Part shown: positions 37,787 through 49,300 of the stretch, piece by piece
Position numbering within the stretch: the first letter of the stretch is position 1
Layout of the letters: every line of letters starts with the position of its first letter
NCBI RefSeq assembly: GCF_027596085.1
Contig: NC_072471.1
Coordinates: 10,294,358 to 10,358,357 of the forward strand
Direction: 5' to 3'
DNA from: Anoplopoma fimbria
Taxonomy: Eukaryota > Chordata > Actinopteri > Perciformes > Anoplopomatidae
DNA: 64,000 bases
Notes under the pieces: generated by a model
Database searches by the model: none
The model's input: only the letters and a program-made list of their open reading frames with translations
Told to the model about the DNA's origin: nothing
Translations under genes and position numbers: made by a program

Positions 37787-38967
37787 GCTCAGATCGGCTG
37801 AGTTATTTTCTGGTGTGCATCACTATAATAGTTCCGTCTTAGCGCTCAGACTAACTCAGTTGAGTTCCGCTTCCCGACTACCGGTCATACAAAAAAACTT
37901 GCCTTTTCCCCCCCAATCCTTCCACAGTACATTCATTTCTAAACAACTGATATGTGAACAAACAACTCACTTCTTGTGCATGTTATTTTTTAAACTTTAT
38001 TTAATCGAAACACATTCAAGAATTTTGTCCAATCTTATTTTGCAGGGCTGGATAATGTTCTAGTCACGTTACACGTAAACTTAGGCCAATCTTTTTTATA
38101 GCTTCGGATGGCAATGTATGTTCTGTAATGGCTATTATTTTGACGGTTGGTAAGAGATGACTTAATATGTATTGTATAAATAATCAGCTGTATTGAATCA
38201 ATTACTGTTTTTGATGGTTATGGAGGAAAAACTGTTCCAAATTGTCATGATCTTTAAGAAACTCAGTCCAAAATTACAACAAACAATATATCTTAAAAGA
38301 CGATGTAGTATCTGCAACACTCTTTACTCAATTGCAACTTCAATAATTTGAAATAAAGTTTGATCCATTTTAGACAGAATTATCATGTTCGCTGTGCATC
38401 ATCCACTATTACGGTGAAGAACATCTGAGGGTCGCAGATTCCAATACAAACAAAAGGTTTACACATTTTATGAACTGTATTTATTTACTGAATACACATC
38501 ATTTTAATGAGTCTATAACAACTTTAACACTTTGACCAGATGTGAGTACACAGACTTGTTTTAATATTTCATTTCAGCATTCATAATTACCAGGAAAGCC
38601 AGGTATGCAATGTTAATGATAATATGAAAATAGTTTTAGTAGCATATTACAATTGTAAATTTACAAAGAAAGGCAAACTGAAAAAAAGATATTTTTTTAA
38701 TATTTAATTAATATTTAAATCACTGCTTCGAAATAAAAAGCCCAAATAAATTCTTTGTAATATTCACTTATATGAATATAAGAAAATGTCTCATAATTTT
38801 TTAACACAACTACAAGTGTGTAAGCTGTTGTTGTTACCTGTGAAGAGACAAGCTGAACATGTTTTTCAGGTATATTAGGTCCAGTCTGCATTCAGCAGCA
38901 ATGCAGCTTCATTCATTTCAATCCTTTTCCGTGAACAACTGCACTATGAGGAACACGGCAACAAGAG
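37787..38967. other. mrpl42 promoter side and spacer to pwp1
   Basis: The first ~120 bp holds the probable mrpl42 5' UTR and promoter, with GC-richer text near 37860-37885. The rest is AT-rich with TTTATT and ATTTAA runs. No exon was recognised. Confidence 0.5.
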
Positions 38968-38973
38968 TTTATT
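38968..38973 (-). terminator. pwp1: candidate pwp1 polyadenylation signal
   Basis: Minus-strand AATAAA begins 24 nt after the pwp1 stop and is followed by a GU-rich stretch (CTTGTTGCCGTGTTCC). If used, the 3' UTR would be only about 45 nt. Another AATAAA lies further on, near 38478-38483. Confidence 0.5.
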
Positions 38974-38996
38974 CATGTTTACAGGTTGTTGATGCG

Positions 38997-41900
38997 TCAC
39001 TCAGAAACTTCCATCTCTGCTGTGGCTGCAGTGCTGGAGACCTGCGATGCCGTGTTAGGCACCAAACGCTCTCGGCTGCCAAACACCTCAGCCACTAAAG
39101 GGAAACATCAGAATAACATGCGAGCATTAGCAATTTAACAATTGCTAAATTGTCAGTGGTGGACTGTGTTAAAAACATTTATACAACTTTTAATATGATT
39201 TCAATGAACAGGGTTTATTTTGCGATGTTTTACTGTGTGATGAAAATAAAAAGGAAAGAAAGAAACTATACCTGCTGCAACATCACTTATATCCCAAACC
39301 CGCAAGCCATCCCTCTGTCCCCCGAAGGCATAGACGAAGGGTTGATCAGGGCAACATGACGCACAGAACAGTACACCCTGTTAACAGATAGGGAAGGAAG
39401 TTGTTACAACACCTTTTAACAACCACAAACCTTATTACTTTGATGTTGCAAAATACTTCTAAAAAGGATTGTGGTGGAAGAATCTGAGATCTACATGCTG
39501 TAAATGACAGTTCTTACCATTTTCATGTCCCGTGAGTGCACCAGGTTGGGCTTATTGCCCAAAATGTCCCAAATCTTAACATGTTTGTCAGATGATGAGG
39601 TGACCAGGCATCCTTTGATCTGGCTGCTGAGGTCCAAACCTGCAGATGTTTTGAGATTAGATTTTTCAAATTTACAGTCAATGTGCCTTTAAAATAATTG
39701 AATTCCACCGTGCAGCAAACCTAGAACCAAAGCATGGTACTGCACTGCTTAGTTGTCCATCAACCTTGTTTACAGAAGCAAATGTATTCAAGATTTCACT
39801 GACAACTCCTCCACACTCAATAATATTATACACAATAACAATACACTTTAATGCAAATTAAATTGTGGAGAACATGTACGAGGAAGGACCTCTGCTGGCT
39901 GGATTGGGTGTTGATCAAAATGTTTTCAAAGACTGACTGAAAACACAGCCGCCACAAGTTTCACCAATTTCTCTGGTATGTACCAACAATGTTGACCCTC
40001 ATTTTCATCCTTCCTAAATGACTCATGACCAACAGTCTCACAATACACTGCAGAACAACAAGCCGAATCATTTGTACTGTTACATAATGGCTAAACTGCA
40101 CCAACAACATTTTTATTTCCACTTCCTACCTGACACTTCTTCGTCGTGAGCCTTCAGTGTGAAAACAGGTTTATCCGAACGTGCATCCAGGCAGTAGACA
40201 AATCCATCCTCTGTGCTGGCCTGAAACCAAACCACAAACTCAAGTTAACCACTGAGCTTGTGAAAGAAATAGCAAGAGGGATAAACAAGGTTTATTGCAC
40301 AATGACCATAAACCATACACACCATGTATATTTGTAGTTAGATTTAGAACTGTTAAAGTTTAAAAAAAAGTGGATGGATTATTTCCTTTAAAATAGAGCA
40401 GAAGAATTTGAGTATCTACCAGGAAGTTCCACGGTGAAAAGTGGTCCCAGGTCAGCCGCTCCACTTGCCCACTAAACCTCCAGGTCCGATTGCTGTTGTC
40501 TGGACTGCGGCAGTCATACAGGACAACTGTCCTGAAAATAAAAATGTTTGTGTCTCAAACTCACTGTGAATGTAAATCTTTGTAAACAAAATCTGTTTAT
40601 TTCCTTTCACTTTATTGTATAAACTAATGACAATGAGGAAATACACTCACTTGTCATATGATCCTGATATCAGAGTCTGTGCTTCGAATGGGTGGAATGA
40701 TAAAGTCTGAACCTAAAAGATGAAAAAAAAAAAGTGTTAGGATGTAACAACAACAACAATACACTTTAAATTACATCCAGCAAAATTATTTTTCTCATAA
40801 CTTACCTTGTCAGTGTGCCTGTGTAGAGTTGTGGCTGGTTTGCCTTGAGTAAGATCCCACAAGATAACTGTGTCATCTGCTGATCCACTGGCCAACACAT
40901 TTCTAAGTAAGAGAAGGACGTTACAGAATGATTCGAGTGTACACACACAGTCATGGTACATAAACACAATAAGGAAATAACTCTGTATAATTCTGCACAT
41001 CTGACTGGCATTAGGTGCATTTTTTGATTACCTTTTTTCCAGTGCTATTAATAAAATATATCAGCCTCAGAATACTGACCTGATCAGTTTGTTCCAGGAT
41101 AAATCCAGAACTGCATCTGCGTGCCCCTCAACAGGCTCTGCTGCTGCCCCCTAGCATCGATGATAACAGGAGGCAATGTGTTCATGTTAAATAAGCAGGA
41201 AATAATGCAGGGAGGATAAACAAGTCTACTTTCAATGTTGTCAAAATGTAAAAAAACCAAAACATTCTCACATCCTTAAAAAGGCATTAAAATCATTTCA
41301 TTCTGGTCTTCATTATCAAGACAAACCCCTTTTCGCATTTTGACATCAGGTTTACAGATGCTTGTTTAAGACAGTATAAGAACAGGCTTGTACCTTCTTG
41401 CCCTTCTTTTTCTTCTTGGTCGCCTTTTTACTCCCTAAGGAAAAGACTGGTTCCAAACAGTCCACCACATCCAGGTCCCACACATCTATCTGAGGAGTCA
41501 TGTTTCCCACTGCAGCATAGTTTCCTGTAATAAGGACAAGGAACATGGTAAGATAAGTACAGTGGCGCATGCACATTAAATAGATACCATAAGTTTCTCC
41601 CTAGTTTTATGTTAGATTAAGAGTAATTATGATGCTGAGAACTATTTATTTTAAAATTCATCACTGTCAAGTGACTCAATACAAAGTTTCTACAAAGTGA
41701 GTCTTCGTTTGGAGAGGAACAGGATTTTTGTAAAGGTTTGTCAAAGCAAAGCTTAATTTTCTTACCGGGTTTTTCTCCAGGACTGGGGTCAAAGTTTAGC
41801 CACTCCACACACAGTGGGTAAGCTGGCAGCAGAATATCATGATGAACATACAGAGAGTCCTCCTCGGAGTTATAAACTGGAAAGCAAAAGATCAAGTGTT

Positions 41901-43928
41901 TAATATAGATTTGAGCATTTTCTAAAATAAAAGATTTTCAACAATTGTTTTATAATTTAAAATTTAAAAATTAACTTTTACATTTATCTTATATTTTAAG
42001 CTAGAATAACAGTATCAAAACAAAGGAAGATATTTTCCTATGTCTTCAGAAAACCCACTGCCATCTCGTCATGTCACTTATGAAGATATTTACCATGGAT
42101 CTCTAAATTGCAGCAGTCCTTCTCTGCCCTGCCTGTGAGGATGAGATTGTCAGTGGGCTTGATTTGGAAGTCCTCTCGCTCATATTGGTCCTTCAGGAAA
42201 GAACAAAGACCGCTTAGCAATTTGGCTTTGACAAGATACAATGGGTATCAAATTGTCTCCACTTAAATTCACAGCAAGAACTGGATTTTAGTTGTTATGT
42301 AAAATCATCCAAGTTACTCTTGTGCAATCGCCCCTTAATATGAGAGCCAAAACATCAGAAACACAATTTATTTTACACAGGTTCAATGACATTTTTGCAC
42401 TGAAATACTTATTTCTACTTCAATTTATCTGCATTTTCACAGCTATATGTTTGTGGTTGATGATAAGCTTTAGGTATTACTTGAAGTGGGACTCAACTGA
42501 ATTTGCATTTATGTGATCATTGAGTGCCCTTACTGTGTCTTTGAGGGTGATGTAAGGATCCTCCTCATTAGAGCTGAACACTGTGAGCCCAGCCAGACTG
42601 TCGCCGAGACTAGCGGTCGCTACAATGAGGACGAAGAAACAGCAGATATGAAGTCAGACTCTCAGCTGCGTTTAAATGTACACAAGCAAAGTGGACAGAA
42701 TGAGCAGAAATGAGTTTGTTATATTCACACACACTGTACATAAACTCCCCCCCCCACTTACCTGCATCCTCTTCATCATATCTATCCAGGCCATACTCTG
42801 CAAGCTCATCATCTTCTTCGTCATCCTTTGGAGCTCCGGCAACGTCTGCTGTATTACTATCAGGATTCTCCTCACAAGCTATGCCTTCATCATCATCTTC
42901 ATCATCCTCGGCTGCTAGTGCCCTGATTTAGGAGAGTAGATAAAATTCAATAAAACACACAACCAAAAAAAACAATGCAAAAATGACACCAGCTTCAACT
43001 GTTGGGGGACAAACTGTAGGATTCTATTTCTATCCAGCACTCATTGACAGGTAATGCCTTCACTCACATTGAAAATGTGGACAATAGATCACTGCAGTAA
43101 TTTGTGTTTTATTCCAACATACCCCAGCTCCTGTTTTGCATCAGTAATGATGCGCTGCAGCTCCTCTTGGCTCAGCTCAACCTGAAATGGAATAAAAAAA
43201 ACGTGGCTTAAACAAGTTGATTATCTCATGTGTCTCAAGATATTATCAGATGCAAGAGATCTTTTGTTCTTCATATTTTTGGGTTGAATCCTTAAATAAA
43301 CAGTGTAAGTATGCAAATTAAAAAACTAACTAAAAACTAAAAATGAAATGACTTTTTATTATTAAAAATATATATATATTATTACTATTATTTATTTGGA
43401 AACTGTTGGGGCTGCTATTACCACTTTAATACAGCACAAATTAAGATTTCCAGACAAAAAGATAAAAACCTTCTTGTTAAAAAGTCAATAAACACAGTAC
43501 CTTAGTACAACGTTGATCTTTGATTTAACAGGTCTGAACATGCTGTTACACTTAACATCAAAGCTCAAATTTCATTGCTTTTCCACAGCCTTGAGTGCAT
43601 TTAATATCTGTCCCTGGATCAGTTCAGTGGTTTGATATCTATAATCTATAATATAGTTACTACAACACAGTGCAACATGACAGTATTTGTTGTGACAGTC
43701 TGCAGGGACATGTTATCTTTAAAGCCACCTAGAAATATGAACTACAGGCTAAAGACTTGGTCATTTAAATCAGCATGGTAGCAGTGAGTGTCCCTCCTGC
43801 CATGTTGACAAACTAGCCGCCTGTCGGCTAACACCAGCTAGCTGAACATGCCAGCTACTTACTTTATCTGGGGTTTCCTTGGCAACGCCTCTGCCCACCC
43901 ATCCAACACAAGTAATCTGGGAACTCAT
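38997..43928 (-). CDS. pwp1: Periodic tryptophan protein 1 homologue (WD40)
   Basis: Fifteen coding exons: 43928-43863, 43181-43123, 42922-42762, 42619-42534, 42190-42094, 41876-41766, 41524-41394, 41150-41080, 40902-40806, 40712-40651, 40531-40420, 40220-40130, 39639-39518, 39377-39272 and 39094-38997. All have GT-AG introns; phases agree and the product is 489 aa (human is 501). Seen: an [18 protein letters not shown] start; a strongly acidic segment at residues ~46-82; WD-type blades across residues ~155-460, including [38 protein letters not shown] and [12 protein letters not shown]; and a Lys-rich linker ([12 protein letters not shown]) near residues 225-237. PWP1 is a nuclear/nucleolar, chromatin-associated protein that promotes rRNA transcription and ribosome biogenesis downstream of growth signalling. 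The Lys-rich linker interrupts the propeller, as in other vertebrates. Confidence 0.95.
42747..42755. repeat. C9 run (G9 on the pwp1 strand)
   Basis: Directly follows the GTAAGT donor of pwp1 exon 3, six nucleotides into the intron in transcript sense. Confidence 0.8.
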
Positions 43929-44161
43929 TTAGGAGCAACCGTGTGGTTTATCGATTAAATACAATACAGTATGCACACATGCACCGGTTGTCAAAAGTGC
44001 TTTACCCCAGGCACGCAAACAGTGAGCGTACATGTGAGTTAAAATGGGGCCTGCGTCGCTTCTCGATGACGTCAATTGAGCTTTGGGAAATATGCCTGAT
44101 CAAAAATGTAGAGCTGTAAAGCCACCCAATGAACCGCACATAATGATACAATTTATTTGAA
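43929..44161 (-). promoter_or_regulatory. pwp1: pwp1 promoter region with CRE
   Basis: A perfect CRE palindrome TGACGTCA lies at 44067-44074, about 140 bp upstream of the pwp1 ATG, with CpG-bearing text around it (GCCTGCGTCGCTTCTCGA). No TATA box is evident. Confidence 0.55.
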
Positions 44162-44374
44162 CCCTTTCATGCATAGAGGTCACTACAGTGGACAGCTAGT
44201 TAAATGTTGTTTTCTTGTATATGCATGGGTTTTGATGGCATAGTTGCACATCAGCCACTACAGTGAGCACTATTGTAGTGGCTGATGTGCAACTATGCCA
44301 TCAAAACCCATGTATATACAAGAAAACAACATTTGAATGGCTGTCCACTGTAGTGACCTCTATGCATGAAAGGG
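44162..44374. mobile_element. 213-bp palindromic MITE with piggyBac-like ends
   Basis: Two arms of about 100 bp are reverse complements with few mismatches, around a ~12-nt centre near 44264-44275. The ends read CCCTTTCATGC...GCATGAAAGGG. The right flank is TTAA (44375-44378) and the left flank is TGAA (44158-44161). TTAA targets and CCC termini suggest piggyBac mobilisation; one base of the left target has changed. It has no coding capacity. It lies between pwp1 and ano6. Confidence 0.85.
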
Positions 44375-44683
44375 TTAATATATTGTATGTTTTTATATCA
44401 ATAGCAAGTACCTGGAAGTACAAAACCAAGCAGCATGAAATATTTGTTCAGTTAAGGAATTGTTGTCAGTTCTGTTTATCTAGTTTCTGTCATGTGTACA
44501 ATTCAGGTCAAGGGTAATTTTGCATAATTGCACAATGCATCTGGCAAGCATAGACGATTGTTACAGCATGCCATTATATGGTTTCGTGCAAGAGAGGCCA
44601 CTGCAAATCTTTTTCATCTCGCTACAGTGATGTAAGAATGTACTTCAGGCATTTTCGGTACACTGCGACATCACTGATGTGTT

Positions 44684-46387
44684 TTTATTTCAGGTGCAAC
44701 AGAGCACACTTCTAAATGCATCCCAGGTGAAAGGTATAGAGGTCAAATAAAATAAAAACATACAATGTTGGAAAGTTTTTTTTAATCCTTTGAGGGTCTT
44801 AAAGTCAGACTTAAAACACATTTCATGGCACTGACATTATAAAACAAAAAAGACAAGAGATATATGCATCATCAGATATTGCTGGTATATGATACTGTTT
44901 GCATACATGTTGGATATAGTACCATAGTTTAAATCACAAGGCGAGGCAATAATGCAGCGACGACACAGGAGAAGACTACATTACTGTTTTGCCTATAATC
45001 ACAGGATAACTTGCAGCTCAAAATATTGTACATTGCAGTGTTCATGGCACAGGAGTGGAACTTGGTAAGTAAAAAGTGCATAACAGTACAGTAGATGATA
45101 GTACATGAATAGAGAAGGAGGCAGACTATACTTCCATTATCAACTAAACTACTTCACAGGGCTGCAATTAATTCATTTAATTTAAAATATTGGCTAGTTA
45201 AAATGCTGAAATAGCATTCAGTTTGAATCATTCGTGTGGTTTGTCAACTTGAATACATTAAACCTTTACATGGCATTACTTTGGAATTGTGATATAAATG
45301 TACTTTCTAAAATGGCTGTAATTGTAAGTGCAATTGAATCCCATCAACAATATTACAACATTTACATTTTTTTAAAAAGCTTACAGAGATAAAAAGGTGT
45401 TCAAGGCACATTTAGTCAGTATATCTGGCTTTAGGTCAGTTAGTCCATGACTATTCTAACTCGTGGTAGATCATCACTTGTAACATTGTGAGCTATTCGA
45501 CAGATCACCTCAGCTCTGTAATTCGACTACAGAGGAAAGTGTAAGAAAAAAACATTTTTTGTATATAATAATACTGATATTTCATGACAGCATTTAACTA
45601 AAATGACCAAAGTATATCTTTCATTTTAGACCAACACGGATGTGAAGTCCTATCAGTGCCATTTTGCTTAGCCTACAAAAAAGTTGGTGTTCATAACTAA
45701 GCTTCAAAGTGTGAGGCACTGATTTGACATCGGTGTCTCTTTGCTGTAACCCTCAAACCAGGTTGCAATAATCAATGTATAAAAACATCCAGCAAGACAT
45801 TTAGCTTGATGTGCTTCATCCTATCTGAGTTTTTTGAGTTTAGATAATACGTTTTGTTGTTTAAAATTGGTAAAAGCTGCTGCTAATAAGATTTAAAATC
45901 AATACTGGCTTCAGATTTTAACAAATAGTATTGAACTCCAACCTTAGTTGATAAGGTAGTGCAAAACACTGCCATATTACTTGATTGTCCTACTCTCAGT
46001 TTGTTCACTGGCACTGCCAGCTGCAAATCATCCTGTCTGTTATCTTGGTCAGTCTGAGAGGAAAGTAAAAAATAAAATTAAAAAAAAAGCCACTCTTAGA
46101 GTTGATTGAGGCTACTAGATGCACTGTTTTTTTCCCTTTTGCACACTTTCACCTGACAGGGAGTCAAGAGTATGAAAACAGTAGACAGAGGTGAAGACTA
46201 TACAAGTGGTTTCTCCTTTCTTTGTCCAACAGTCCCTTGAGGTCCATACCTTGTTCCAGGTCTTAATTTTGTTACTGGTTCACAAGGTGTTGGTCAGCAT
46301 TTCAGCAGATGTGGGGAGGTGCTGCAAAAAACTGGGTAGTCATGTATATACAGGATGGTCTGATGTCTTCTTCCATACATTTTACTT
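44684..46387 (-). other. ano6: ano6 3' UTR (probable)
   Basis: AT-rich, non-coding on both strands and directly downstream of the ano6 stop. Minus-strand AATAAA at 44684-44689 is a plausible end, giving a 3' UTR of about 1.7 kb. No exon or repeat was recognised. Confidence 0.45.
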
Positions 46388-49300
46388 TCAGAAATCAAGT
46401 TCCATCTCCTCCCCGGTCAGGTTCACCTTCGCGTACTTCACAGTATCGTCGTCGACTGGTTTCATACGTTTGGTCACCAGCTTGAGGTTGGTCTCGTGGA
46501 GGACAACCTGGGTCAAGTACTTCTCTCGTTTGATCTGTTCTCTGACAGCGTACGGGACGTCTGGGATCACGTAGGACAGGATGAACTTCGTAAGGTACAC
46601 AATGTGCTGTGACGAGTAGAAGAAGACACCATTAATATGTTTTGATAATGAAAATGTTTTAGTGTCAGAATGATTTCCTGTTATGCTCAAACTCACCTCT
46701 ACAACGATTATAAAAGCCATTTTGGCAGCGATCACATGCCAGTAGTAGATAGTGTACTCATACTGCTTCGGGTGCCCGGGAGCATACCGAAAATCTCGAT
46801 ACCTAAAGGAGGAAAGTTCATACTCAAACATTACTTACCACAAAGCTGCACCTGAGACCAGTATTTTATTGACCTTGCAATCCTATTTTACTTGTTTTCA
46901 AGTGTCTGTATGTGATGAAGTTGTATTTTGTCAAGAAGTTTCCATAACACTATTATCTCTGGTCACTTTCTTTTCATTTTATGTAAATACATTTGAGAGA
47001 CAAAGTGTGGAAGCTGGATAGCTGGCTATGCAAATGCAACATATTACTGTGATTTATTAGCCACTTGTTAGTAATCACCTTTTTTAAGACACAAACAAGC
47101 TTCACAATTCAGGAAAAGGGTATTTACTGACATATTTTATATCGTAGAATAAAGTATTAAAATCTCTAAAAAAAAATCTCTTTAAATGGTATGTGCCCTT
47201 TCATGTATAAAACAATAATCATACATTTTTCTAAATTCAAAGAATTCACATTTGTTTTAATCGTGTAGGCAAACTGTTTGAAAAAGGAATCTAATAGATG
47301 ATAGACAATATGAAAACTGGTGTTCTCTTTATATCCCAACAAGGTACATTTTATTTCAGCACACACATATGGTCCAATCTTTTTACCTGCAGGTGGTGAT
47401 ATTGTAAAGTGTCTTCATGGGCTTGCTACTGTCGGAGAAGTCGCTGATGTTGAATATAGACAGCGAGCTGTTGATGTAGCCCTGCATGGTGTTATTACGG
47501 TAATCTCCATATGGGTACACAGAGAAAGACCAGTAGTAGACCAACCGTGGAATCATGTCGGATGTAAAAGCGATGATCATGGCCTGTTGAGACACCAGGA
47601 CGCCAGGTAAATGTAGTGAAAGCGTTAAATTGATCATCAACGCGTTTGTCACAATTGTTGTCAATATAACTTATGAACCATAACTCAATTTAAACAGTTT
47701 CTTACATTTGTCGCAACAGCCAATATAGCGACGCCTTGAAGAATGGGCTGCCACGCCCCTATGTCCTGGGCCTTCTCTGGCACGAAGCGGCGAAACTGAG
47801 TGGTGATTTTCCAAGCATCAACCCGAATCTCAAACAGGTTGTTGACCAGAGCCAGGATCGGAGCCAGAGGGAAGGAGGCAACGAACAGGGTCACAAAGCC
47901 AAACTGGATGACTGAAAGAGACAAGACGGGCACCGTCAAGACCACCCACAATTCAGTTGCACCAGGTGTTTGTATATCGATTACTTGTGTGTGAATTCCC
48001 TCATTATCTCTTGGTTAATTACTAACTGGTTTCAAACAAGTTTGCTGTATTGGGTTTGTGCCGTTAAGACTTAAGACAGGGTACACAACGTGATAGTGGT
48101 GTTTATTTTCTCATCCAACTCAAAATTTTCTTTGAACATCATCATTAAACAGCGTTTGAAGATTTCAATCAAATGTCAGTAAAACATTAAGTAACAGCTA
48201 ACCGCTACTGTAAGTAGTTTGTGTGGCACAACCTGTTTTGTAATATAGAGATACAAAGGTCTCAGTGTAGTCCACCATGCATTATAATTAAGTCTGAACT
48301 TAAGAACAGCTTGTGCAACCGGCTTCAGGTGCAGCTGTAAATGTGGCAGACAGGGACTTACCCATCTCCAGGTATTCATAGAACAGTCCTAGTTTTGAGA
48401 GGGGCTGCAGCCGGTAGTCCTGCTCCCAGCGAGGAATCACCTTCTCTGAAGGCCCACGAGTGCAGTAGCGGAAAATCAAATTTTTTACCCACCTATGGAG
48501 GAGTGGAAGACATATTACAGTAACAGTAGCTCAGTATGACAATGGAACGTTGGTGGATGATTAGTTATTTGCCTTTTTGTAAGCAGCAAGTTCACTTATG
48601 TTCACTGGAGATATGCTGCATCTATAAGCCAACACTGTTTTTTATATTTAATATTAAATTGTTTTTAGATTCTGACTTCTTACGGTAGCAAGACCTCTTG
48701 GATGTTGTTCCAGATGGCTTTTCCCCCCATGATAATAGAGAGCTGAGTCGTCAACTCAATCAGACAACCGCCTGGATCACACTGCAGGACAACAAGACAC
48801 AGAGCATGAGTTAGGAACAAAGAGCTAATAAGTTATGCATGTAACAAACATTTAGACGGACAAAATGTACCTCCTCGTTCCGGTATTTTCCCAAGAGATA
48901 CACAGGATTTCCAGGATGGCCAACCGCTTTCCCTTTGGCGAAGGCGATGTAGAAACAGGAGGAGTAATAGTTGACGAACTGAAAGAGGAACATCTTCATG
49001 GTCAAGCTGTTCTCGTAGTCTGTCTTCGTCCGTGGCAGCTCTGTTGTTGAGTCAAACAAGAAAGGATTTTCGGATTAAACCAAATGCAAGTCAATATTGG
49101 GAAAAAGTACAATTCAAACTCACCAAAGTCTGTGATCCAGATGGCGACCCGCTCATAGAGAATGTTGAGGATCATAATTACAACGAAGCTGATGAGGGAG
49201 GCTGTGACAGAAGTGGCCATCTGAGGCGACACATACTCCTTTAAGGGTTCCAGCTCCTTCAGGTCTTGAGCTCGGAGTTTAGTCGAGAAGGCAAAAAAGG

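Noticed and set aside
46191..46574. 127-codon plus-strand ORF
   Set aside because: It overlaps the last ano6 exon on the opposite strand and has no independent support.
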